NCBI GenBank assembly: GCA_949987705.1
Contig: OX465281.1
Coordinates: forward strand, 85,712,543 to 85,776,542
DNA: 64,000 nt
Direction: 5' to 3'
Origin: Thereva unica
Taxonomy: Eukaryota > Arthropoda > Insecta > Diptera > Therevidae
In this document: positions 32,651 through 41,292 of the stretch, piece after piece
Position numbering within the stretch: position 1 is the first letter of the stretch
How the letters are laid out: the number at the start of each line of letters is the position of its first letter
Made by a program: the position numbers and the translations under genes
Notes under the pieces: generated by a model
The model's input: only the letters and a program-made list of their open reading frames with translations
What the model was told of the DNA's origin: nothing
Databases searched by the model: none

Positions 32651-33386
32651 CAATGTTAACACTCAAAATTCCAATTAGTTTAAACTTCTGAAAACGCTTG
32701 TGGTTTTTTAAAGTTAAACAAACTGTCAAGGAAAATACTTCCCGACTCACTTTCCGCGATTTAAAAATCAACCTTTGAATGACGGAGATGCATTCGGGTA
32801 GGTTTTTATATACGCGACCCAACGCAAAACAAAACAAAAACAAACGGGTTCTTGCAGCTGCACCGGATCATGTGCAATTGCGCAGTATATCTGCTTGCGT
32901 GATCGCAATTAATTATTATTAATGCGACTTGTTTCAATCTTTGGAAGTTGAACTCGCCTGCTTATTTATTTTAATTGGTTCGCTTGGCATCTGCATTTCT
33001 TAGCTAGATAATAATTTCATTTCTGCGACAGCTGCGAAATGAGCAAAAACGCAAAACAAAACAAAAACAAATGGGATCTTGCAGCTGCAACCGGATCATG
33101 TGCAATTGCGCAGTATATCTGCTTGCGTGATCGCAATAAATTATTAAAGCGACTTGTTTTAACAGTATCAATGTATGGGTAGTTCAGGCCTATATAAACT
33201 CCACTTTGGCTGATGATTCTTAAGTAGAGTTTCATCAGTTTTAGAGGAAGGCAGAAGAGAGAGAAAGTTAAATCAAGTGAGGAGAAGAATTTTTTATTGA
33301 AAAATCAAAAGAAACATTTTGGGTAAGAATGTTTTAAATAAATAAATTTTCAATTATTTTACCATTCGACTTTATTCTTTTCAGAT
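32651..33386. promoter_or_regulatory. Upstream region of the plus-strand Maverick gene, with TATA box and 5' UTR intron
   Basis: The first ~130 bp match the region upstream of PolB in the palindrome arms. A TATATAAA box lies at 33191-33198. GTAAGA at 33321 and TTTTCAG at 33378-33384 mark a likely 5' UTR intron just before the ATG at 33387. Two ~110-bp direct repeats precede the TATA box and are listed separately. Confidence 0.55.
32823..33159. repeat. Direct repeat pair (~110 bp) upstream of the plus-strand gene
   Basis: Copies 32823-32934 and 33050-33159 share CGCAAAACAAAACAAAAACA, the ACCGGATCATGTGCAATTGC block and GCTTGCGTGATCGCAAT. They are about 95 percent alike by eye, spaced 227 bp start to start, and end just upstream of the TATA box. 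A role as regulatory elements is possible but unproven. Confidence 0.8.
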
Positions 33387-33962
33387 ATGGCAGGCAGTAT
33401 GAATATTAATAATTTTGAGTTTGGTGCTGATAGTTTGGAGTCAGCTAGGAAATCGTCAACAAGCAAAGGGGTAAAGAGGCCACTTTTCGAGGAGAAGAAG
33501 GAGGAGGATTTTTCTAAGTCGACTCTTAGCAAAAGGAAGAAAAACATGTCTCCTATCATCTCTGTGAATGATGATGATGATGACACTGATGTCGATGAGG
33601 ATGAGGAATGCATACTGGAGGAAATCAAGAGTTTTCAATATAAGAAATATATGCCTTTGAAAGACATGAAAGTCAACGAAGCGTACAACATAATTGATGC
33701 CAAGAAGGTGAATACCAAGTTCGGGAAAAAGGTGCTGGTAGAGCTGGAGAATAGTATTATATACTTACCGGGAAGGTATACTGACCTCTCCGATAGGGGG
33801 ATTAATTTATTAAAAAAGGGGAAATATGCCATAGAGAATTTGGGAGAGATGGGTAATTCCTTCGAAATCATATTTAAGACAAGATCAGGAAATCCCCATG
33901 AACTGAATGTGGACGACGGTGAAGGGAGCATTATTTTATCACAAAACAGAAAAAAATATTAA
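33387..33962 (+). CDS. Maverick acidic protein with OB-like C-terminal domain, intact
   Basis: 191 residues. The N-terminal ~75 residues are disordered, with a KRPLFEEKKEEDFSKS stretch, a basic KRKKN nuclear-type signal and an acidic NDDDDDTDVDEDEEC run. The remaining ~115 residues (SFQYKKYMPLKDMKVNEAYN onward, with VNTKFGKKVLVELENS and IIYLPGRYTDL) have alternating strand pattern. They resemble a small domain recurrent in arthropod mobile elements, plausibly an OB-fold single-strand DNA-binding protein. That role is inference. It lies next to the right TIR, divergent from PolB, with its own TATA box. Confidence 0.6.
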   Translation: MAGSMNINNFEFGADSLESARKSSTSKGVKRPLFEEKKEEDFSKSTLSKRKKNMSPIISVNDDDDDTDVDEDEECILEEIKSFQYKKYMPLKDMKVNEAYNIIDAKKVNTKFGKKVLVELENSIIYLPGRYTDLSDRGINLLKKGKYAIENLGEMGNSFEIIFKTRSGNPHELNVDDGEGSIILSQNRKKY

Positions 33963-34105
33963 ATCATGTAAAAACTAAAATTTTAAAAATAAATTTCAAT
34001 CTTTATGTATTTGATTTAAAAAATAAAAATGTTAAAATAATTGTTTTCAAATTGTAGTCATTTTCAGGTTTCCAGTTCTACTTTCAATGCTACCCACAGA
34101 GTTTA

Positions 34106-34498
34106 AAAACCTACACCTCCCATAGACATGATGTACCCGTCGAGCCATCGAGTTCTCAACATTCGCCCCCAGCCCCCGCCCCCGCCTCCGCCCCCGCCAC
34201 CGTCGTCACCATCGCCATCGCTAATACTTCCGCTGCACTCCCCTCCACACCTCCGCACTCAAACTTTCACCTTCGCGGCGCACAAGTGGGCGTGCCTCAC
34301 ACACACAACAATAACAACGATGACCTTGATCTACTCAAACAATTAATACGTCTGGCACACATTCCAAGGTCACCCACTTACCACAATTACAGGTTAATGA
34401 CCTGTCAACCAATTGACATAATTACACGTGATTATTCACCTTGACCTAAATCCCAAAACCGGTTTTGGTTCCCACGCACAATGGTCCTAGTACCTACT
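34106..34498. repeat. Right terminal inverted repeat of the Maverick
   Basis: Inverted copy of 12112-12430. It holds ~70 extra bases around 34205-34275 compared with the left copy. It contains the self-complementary AAAACCGGTTTT at 34455-34466, mutated in the left TIR. Confidence 0.9.
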
Positions 34499-34504
34499 AG
34501 TATC

Positions 34505-34637
34505 GTTGTTCAAAACAGGTAGACGGCAAAAACAAGGTAATTCAAATATAATGTTCTAACTAATCCTATTTTCTTTTAGGGCGAATACAGGACATAATAT
34601 GCCTCCCCTTCTTCCGAGAGATTTCGAAAGAAATCTC
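34505..34637. other. 133-bp interval between Maverick and palindrome
   Basis: This continues the target sequence after the second AGTATC and should be contiguous with the sequence left of 12106 before insertion. No feature seen. Confidence 0.6.
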
Positions 34638-35206
34638 AAATGTATTGTAAATAAAATTCACTTTTCAGACAAAAACAGAGCTAAAGAGAACAAGAGATAG
34701 AAATAACATTGCATATGTGTGTAAGTTTTCACGCGTTTGCTTTTGCGTGAAAAATTTTTCGTTAAGTTCTTCCGCTCCCTTCCCTCTCTCATCTATAAAA
34801 CCGGTTTTACTTGCCATGAATGTGCACCGTCTGTATACCCCTAATATCCACGGCTGGAAAAAAAATGTGATAATAAGTAAGAATTTTTAAATGACTGAAT
34901 CTATCATTAACGAAAGCTCTGGATTGTTTGCTGCTGTTGTTGTTGTAAAGAATGAAAACGAATGTTGGCGTAGGTTTCTTCCATATGAGGACATTATTTT
35001 TACTTTGATTAATATCCCCACTCTGTCAACAAAGCTGAAATGAGAGTTGAGGCGCTCACATTTACCATTTCAAGATCTAAATCTCAGCCATTCACTATTT
35101 TAATTTATTGTTGGAAAGAAAAATATAGTGATTATTACTACAACGGAACCTTTAAATTAAAACAACAAAACTTTCAATACTAAATACTCATTTATTACGC
35201 TCGCCA
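34638..35206. other. Outer part of the left palindrome arm, downstream of PolB
   Basis: Non-coding. It includes TATAAAACCGGTTTT with AAAACCGGTTTT at 34797-34808, the same 12-mer found in the right Maverick TIR. A CAACAG-like simple run lies near 34925. Its mirror is 45211-45750. Confidence 0.6.
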
Positions 35207-38200
35207 CTATCTATATATAAATATGTTAATTTTTTTTATACTAGGAAGTGTCAGACATTGTCTTTTAAATCCATAAGGTATAGAGCTATAATCGGGTAAA
35301 AATTTGCGTTTTTCAGCCTTGGCTCTGTATATTTTTACTTCTGGGGCTGATATTACCTCATGATTTGCTGTGCGTCGTATATTTTGTGAAATTATTGGGA
35401 TATGATCATTTTCTTCAGAGTTTAATACCATATTTTCCATTGAGTCAAAATTCACAAGTTTTGAAGTCTTATGATCCAGACGTATACCCTTTACTTTATT
35501 TGTTGTCTCAAATTGGTTTTCTTTTGTGCTGAAGTATTCATACGCATAATTTTTAGGGCCTCCGCTTACAAACCGTCTTATGTAACTACCTTTGCCAAAG
35601 CATTCCAATTCATCGGTCATGTCACCAACGAATTCCCCTGTTGAAGGGTCATATTCTCCTTCCCTGCTAATGTAAATGACAGAATCTGTGTCATAATATA
35701 ATGCTCGATCTCCAAGTTTTTCTAGGTAGCTGTATAGTTTAAGCCGTGCTTGTGTTGTGGTATAGGCGGCTATACAAACGTTAACGGTAGATAAAGATTC
35801 AGCGGCTTCTTCTTTGTAACACCAGTTTACGATTATTGTTTCCTCATTGACGGGTAGTATATGTTGCACTTCCATGGCCGAATTTGTTAATAAATTATAT
35901 AATTCGTCAGGGTTGTTTATTATGCTTGTTTTCGGTTGATTTTCACGCTGACCAAATTTTCCCCAAAAGGAATTCAATATTAACTTTGCTAGAGATCTTA
36001 AACCGGGATTATTTATAATTTCAGAGAATTCGAGCTTTATTCCTTCATTTTCCAGAAAATCTTCAATGTATTGCTCCTTTTCCTTTTTTGTACTACATTT
36101 ACCTGGCCACCCTGACGCCTGTTGCTTCATCTTAATAAATTTATTCATCATTGTAGTGAAAAGGCCGCCTGACTGACTTAATTTATTATAAGTCTCAGTT
36201 TCAAAGCTCCATATCTCATAAGTTTCTAACAGTTTATATCCTCTACATAGGGCAGCCTTAACTTCGTCAATTACCCATGTCCCTATTAATGCCCTTTCTT
36301 CATCTGTATGAGGGCAATCAGACTGATTTTTATCTTTACTACAGAGGCTACACAATGAAAACATTAGCTTGTTGTTTTGTTTAATGGGTAGAACAGGGTG
36401 ATATAACTCTTCTGGGGGTAAAATTTTACATTTAATTAGACCCTCTGTATTATTCAAATCCACTTTGGAGCAGTCCTTACTTCCAACATATAACTTTGGA
36501 TGCCCAACTGGAAATTTACCATATTTACAAACCCAAGGATACAATGAACATACATCAATATATTTAATTTTCTCCCCGGGTTTGCAATGATAACGCATAA
36601 CGGTATTTCCTGTTCGGCCACCATAAAAAGCATCGCGAGGATTTAGTGGTATATTTAACAACAAAGGATGATTTTTCAAATATTGCATATCTTTATTATT
36701 TTCCATTTTTCTACGAAAATCGCACTCCCACATTTCTATTACTTGGTATCCATAAGAACGTAGGCGCTCGGTCTTTGCTACAGTAGCTTCATATCTCCTA
36801 TTTAAAGTATCATTGGGGTCATCATACAATGGAGCATCACGATTATGTTTTAGACATGTTTCATGCCCATGATAATAGCAGCCATGAAATTCGAAAACCT
36901 GATTCGTCTCTGGACAATATCCGTCTACTTTAACCCCTTTTAGTACAGCCTCTCGTTGTTTAGTAGCATTTAGGATATTAATTTTGCGCTGATCTTCCTC
37001 CCATATCAGCCACTGTATTGCTATTTCTGATTGATTATCGGCCTTTCGATATCCATTTTTCGGAATAATCCCGATAGTGTCTTTCTTGAGAAAATTCCGT
37101 CTGTAGATAAGGTTACATGCAGAAGCTATCGTTGTTGCCTCCAAAAACGGTTCAACATTACATTCCTTGAGGAACATTTTTCTAAATTTTAAACAAGCCT
37201 CTGTCAAAATTTGCACGTCGCTAACACAGTATTCAACAATATCACGCTGTATATCAAATTCATCATTTTTATGTTCTTCATACCATTTAAGAAATACATC
37301 TCGTTCTTCTGTCTTCATTGTATCAGGGCTATAATGTTCTATTGACGGTAGTGTGCCAATAAAATTTTCATTTGCAATTGTATTGAAAAGGTGCGGAAAA
37401 TAACCCTTTTTATAAACAGGCGGTAAGTCAAATGCTTTTGGTAATAGGGTTAGAGCCATTGGAAAATAATTCAAAGAATCTATAAATTTCACATTGCCCA
37501 TCTGCATCATGATTATTTTTGTACCTCGCATAATTAATTCTGGTTTTAAAGCGGTATTTTGCAAAATATGATTTAATATAAATTGATGGTCAAATGCTTG
37601 GCCATTATGCGCTATAACAACTACCTTCTTGAACAATTTTCGCTGATTCAGTAAATACTCTACAAAGTTCTGAACAGGCCTAGCTTTTAAAACCTGTTGC
37701 CTTACTCCACATTTTTCACATATGCGTAGATCTTTTTCAATGCAGTGGTCGCATCGTTGTTGAAAAACGCATAGATTTGGTTCATGTAGCTTAATTTCTC
37801 CTATTGATCGTTCTTGAACAACTTTTTCTCCCAACACTTTTTCCTGCCGAGTCTCTAAATCGTAGAAAACAAAAAGAGTATCTTTTATGGAGGGTTTACG
37901 ACCATCCTGTTGAATAAAGCATAAATGATCTTGTGGTACGTGTCTGTTACATATTTTACAAAAATATTCTCCGCATAAATGAATTTTGTCAGCTTTGTAT
38001 GTTTTCAAACAATCCATACATCTTTTAATTAGTTCACATACACTTTTCTTATTTACAGTTCCAGAAGTTTTATGGTAATCAAAACACTGCTGACCTCTAA
38101 AACAACGGTTACAATCCCCACACAGCATGTTAATATTTTTATTGTTACAGACCGGGGATTGTTGGCAGCAGGGACATGTTCCTTCACACCTATGGTCATT

Positions 38201-39103
38201 TTTAGTATTATACGGTATATGACATATTTCACAATAATAACCACAACAAAATGCCGCAGTGAGGGATGTTATAACATTATAATGATTATTGTGATATAAG
38301 AGATTTAGTCTGAGACCATCTTTTTGCCCTTCAAAAATTACATCTCGCCCTTTAGTTCCGTACTGATAAACGACAATGTTATATTCTTTCAAATGGCTTT
38401 GAAACTGTTGAAGTTCTGAAATTCCCGAGCCTTCAATCGGAATATGAATTTTTGATTCTTCTAACAGTTTTGAAACACGCAGAGTTTGTAGTTTTCCAAT
38501 ATTTCTTCTAATTTTTTTATAGGCAACATCTTTCTTTACATTAGCGATTGCAAACACTAATGCTCGAGGCAAGCACAGATTGTCCTTATTTTCTATCGTT
38601 ACGACACCTTTCCTCATAGCACATTCTTCATTGAATGTGTTATATTTCCCTCGACGTTCATTTCCTCGCCCTTTTGGTATTCGTACAGATGTTACACCCA
38701 GACAAAATGTATCTGTACTTAAACCTAAAATAAAAATTTTGGTAAAAAAAACCTCGGTCAAATCATCTGCAAATATAAAAAACAAACCTTCAGAGTGGCT
38801 TTGAAATATTTTTGAAATCATTTCCCAGATATCTTCTATTGTAATTTCCGAAGCAGGTCTAAAATTCATCCAGCCCGGTCCCCTCTCCTTAAAACTATTT
38901 CCACAAAAAGTAATTCCAACCTGATCGTTTGGTAGGAGCCCCTTTACGGCGTGTTGAACAATATCTTCCACCGAAGCCTTAATCCAAGAGGCGGGATCCG
39001 CATTTTGGGGCACCGGGGCGATTTTAAACTCTATTTTACGGCCTTTTATATTGAACCTTTTGATATAGGTTATGTTGTCTTTTGTAATAGCGAATTTTTC
39101 CAT
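35207..39103 (-). CDS. DNA polymerase B (Maverick type), left palindrome copy
   Basis: Open frame of 1298 codons from the ATG at 39103. Near residues 170-275 are OTU-like blocks (NKDNLCLPRAL with Asp and Cys, NNHYNVI with His), then a cysteine-rich segment with CEICHIPY, CPCCQQ and CGDCNRC. Exonuclease motifs follow: FYDLETRQEK near 413, AHNGQAFDHQF near 498 and YCVSDVQIL near 624. Polymerase motifs are DVCSLYPWV (A) near 849, LILNSFWGKFGQ (B) near 1040 and YYDTDSVIYI (C) near 1136. All key acidic residues are present, so the enzyme looks competent. A 63-bp stretch (38725-38787) is probably an intron, removal of which keeps the frame. The C-terminus differs from the right copy through an A-run indel. 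A remnant of the older N-terminus lies upstream, at 39360-39410, out of frame. Confidence 0.93.
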   Translation of the reverse strand: MEKFAITKDNITYIKRFNIKGRKIEFKIAPVPQNADPASWIKASVEDIVQHAVKGLLPNDQVGITFCGNSFKERGPGWMNFRPASEITIEDIWEMISKIFQSHSEGLFFIFADDLTEVFFTKIFILGLSTDTFCLGVTSVRIPKGRGNERRGKYNTFNEECAMRKGVVTIENKDNLCLPRALVFAIANVKKDVAYKKIRRNIGKLQTLRVSKLLEESKIHIPIEGSGISELQQFQSHLKEYNIVVYQYGTKGRDVIFEGQKDGLRLNLLYHNNHYNVITSLTAAFCCGYYCEICHIPYNTKNDHRCEGTCPCCQQSPVCNNKNINMLCGDCNRCFRGQQCFDYHKTSGTVNKKSVCELIKRCMDCLKTYKADKIHLCGEYFCKICNRHVPQDHLCFIQQDGRKPSIKDTLFVFYDLETRQEKVLGEKVVQERSIGEIKLHEPNLCVFQQRCDHCIEKDLRICEKCGVRQQVLKARPVQNFVEYLLNQRKLFKKVVVIAHNGQAFDHQFILNHILQNTALKPELIMRGTKIIMMQMGNVKFIDSLNYFPMALTLLPKAFDLPPVYKKGYFPHLFNTIANENFIGTLPSIEHYSPDTMKTEERDVFLKWYEEHKNDEFDIQRDIVEYCVSDVQILTEACLKFRKMFLKECNVEPFLEATTIASACNLIYRRNFLKKDTIGIIPKNGYRKADNQSEIAIQWLIWEEDQRKINILNATKQREAVLKGVKVDGYCPETNQVFEFHGCYYHGHETCLKHNRDAPLYDDPNDTLNRRYEATVAKTERLRSYGYQVIEMWECDFRRKMENNKDMQYLKNHPLLLNIPLNPRDAFYGGRTGNTVMRYHCKPGEKIKYIDVCSLYPWVCKYGKFPVGHPKLYVGSKDCSKVDLNNTEGLIKCKILPPEELYHPVLPIKQNNKLMFSLCSLCSKDKNQSDCPHTDEERALIGTWVIDEVKAALCRGYKLLETYEIWSFETETYNKLSQSGGLFTTMMNKFIKMKQQASGWPGKCSTKKEKEQYIEDFLENEGIKLEFSEIINNPGLRSLAKLILNSFWGKFGQRENQPKTSIINNPDELYNLLTNSAMEVQHILPVNEETIIVNWCYKEEAAESLSTVNVCIAAYTTTQARLKLYSYLEKLGDRALYYDTDSVIYISREGEYDPSTGEFVGDMTDELECFGKGSYIRRFVSGGPKNYAYEYFSTKENQFETTNKVKGIRLDHKTSKLVNFDSMENMVLNSEENDHIPIISQNIRRTANHEVISAPEVKIYRAKAEKRKFLPDYSSIPYGFKRQCLTLPSIKKINIFIYR
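38725..38787 (-). other. Putative 63-bp in-frame intron in left PolB
   Basis: Starts GTTTGT and ends TTTTATTTTAG on the minus strand, with a T-rich 3' half. Its removal aligns the flanking codons exactly with the Maverick PolB, which lacks it. It has no stop, so the frame reads through. Confidence 0.75.
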
Positions 39104-39953
39104 CTTTCAATAACTTTTTACGTCCAAACACTTGAAATATTCGGTTAAGAATGGCCGCATGCCACCGTATAGGTATATTTTATATTAGTCTACCCCACGA
39201 AAATTTATTACCGATCGTGAATAGAAACGATTTATTCGCGAAAATATACGAAGATGTAGCGATTATAAATCAATATTGAAACTTGTATACTCTACAATTA
39301 AAAATATTTGATAATCATTTTATTCGCACTGGCACTGCCGTTCCACATAATTAAACATTCTAAGCTCTTCGTCTTACTGAGCTCTAAGTTTCAACATTTT
39401 TTTTTTCATGCTTAAATTACACTAGTTGCTTACCCTGTTTTATTTTTAAAAATATATCCACCCACACTTTTACACTTTAAAAACAATATTAACACTCGAA
39501 CTTCCTTTTTATTTTTAAATATATATCTACCCACACTTTTACACTTTTTAAAACAATGTTAACACTCAAAATTCCAATTAGTTCTTCTGAAAACTTCTGA
39601 AAACGCTTGTGGTTTTTTAAATTCAAACTGTCCAGGTAAATACTTCCCGACTCACTTTCCGCGATTTTAAAATCAACCTAATCTAACCTCTACAAAACGG
39701 AATTTAGTTCAAAGTTGAGCAGAAAAGTGTTTTTTTTTTAGATTCTTCCTATCTTCTGATTTTTTCTGCTCTGACATCAATTAGACAGCCGCTCCCAATT
39801 GAGCTGCTCTGCTCTGCTCTGAGCTTTTAAAGCAGTCATCGAACACACATATTGATTTGTCATTTGGGCTAAATTAATTTTTGTTTATTTCCTTATCAGA
39901 AGTGTATTCGAGTTATTTTGCCGTTCTGCAAGTGTCGTCATAATTCCAATGCA
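39104..39953. other. Inner part of the left arm, upstream of PolB
   Basis: It contains a ~250-bp sequence (about 39104-39360) that separates the PolB ATG from a region matching the first codons and 5' flank of the Maverick PolB. Next come two GTGTAAAAGTGTGGGT-type repeats and the TTCCCGACTCACTTTCCGCG block shared with 32730-32760. The last 250 bp, with a CTCTG repeat (39800-39825), have no counterpart in the Maverick. Confidence 0.6.
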
Positions 39954-40451
39954 ACGCGCGCGAATATATTTGTTCTTACATTAAAATCTATATCTATCGG
40001 GGCCGTCGCGCATAATAAATTTTGGTAACAAGCCAGTAAAAATCTCCAAAAATTAATGAAATAATTTGGAAAAATGTTAAAATTTTTAATATCAGATAAA
40101 TATTAAAAAAAATAATAGCAATTTTGCATTAAATACATATTTTTTTTAAAAGTTTTATTTACAAATAATGTATTTGGAAACCTTTAACGAAGTATAAAGA
40201 ACAATTTAAGATCTTTTTTTATCGAAAAAGCTGTTACAACAAACGAACAGTTTATATTAAATGTAATAGCATTATGACAAACCTTTAGAAACACTTCTAT
40301 CAATTCAAAATAATTGCAAAAATTTCATTAAAATTATGACAAATTTATAAATATTTCATAAATCTCCCTATAAAGTAATATTAAAATTGTTCTTTTTGAA
40401 ATTTAAACAATTAAAAAGAAATCAATTATGTAAATCACATTACGCACATAA
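39954..40451. other. Unique 498-bp centre of the palindrome
   Basis: AT-rich, with GCGCGCG near its left edge and a CGGGGCCGTCGCGCATAATA block. No open frame or internal inverted repeat of note. It is the loop if the arms pair. Confidence 0.7.
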
Positions 40452-41292
40452 TGCATTGGAATTATGACGACACTTGCAGAACGGCAAAATAACTCGAATA
40501 CACTTCTGATAAGGAAATAAACAAAAATTAATTTAGCCCAAATGACAAATCAATATGTGTGTTCGATGACTGCTTTAAAAGCTCAGAGCAGAGCAATTGG
40601 GAGCGGCTGTCTAATTGATGTCAGAGCAGAAAAAATCAGAAGATAGGAAGAATCTAAAAAAAAAAACACTTTTCTGCTCAACTTTGCACTAAATTCCGTT
40701 TTGTAGAGGTTAGATTAGGTTGATTTTAAAATCGCGGAAAGTGAGTCGGGAAGTATTTACCTGGACAGTTTGAATTTAAAAAACCACAAGCGTTTTCAGA
40801 AGTTTTCAGAAGAACTAATTGGAATTTTGAGTGTTAACATTGTTTTAAAAAGTGTAAAAGTGTGGGTAGATATATATTTAAAAATAAAAAGGAAGTTCGA
40901 GTGTTAATATTGTTTTTAAAGTGTAAAAGTGTGGGTGGATATATTTTTAAAAATAAAACAGGGTAAGCAACTAGTGTAATTTAAGCATGAAAAAAAAAAT
41001 GTTGAAACTTAGAGCTCAGTAAGACGAAGAGCTTAGAATGTTTAATTATGTGGAACGGCAGTGCCAGTGCGAATAAAATGATTATCAAATATTTTTAATT
41101 GTAGAGTATACAAGTTTCAATATTGATTTATAATCGCTACATCTTCGTATATTTTCGCGAATAAATAGTTTCTATTCACGATCGGTAATAAATTTTCGTG
41201 GGGTAGACTAATATAAAATATACCTATACGGTGGCATGCGGCCATTCTTAACCGAATATTTCAAGTGTTTGGACGTAAAAAGTTATTGAAAG

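Larger units (their letters stand above)
12112..34498. mobile_element. Maverick/Polinton element, 22.4 kb including nested insertions
   Basis: The inverted ends begin AGTAGGTACTAGGACC. They are flanked by the 6-bp direct repeat AGTATC at 12106-12111 and 34499-34504, the target-site size known for Polintons. Gene order is: minus strand, small ORF, BIR gene, integrase; plus strand, ATPase, hydrophobic-tail protein, unknown 264-aa protein, penton-like protein, basic small protein, major capsid, 112-aa protein, adenain-like protease, unknown protein; minus strand, 132-aa protein and PolB; plus strand, acidic/OB-like protein. All core Polinton genes are represented but most are disrupted. Nested elements are at 13967-14709, 16957-17194, 19076-20550, 25267-25513, 25832-26024, 26303-27208 and 29374-32650. 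Confidence 0.95.
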
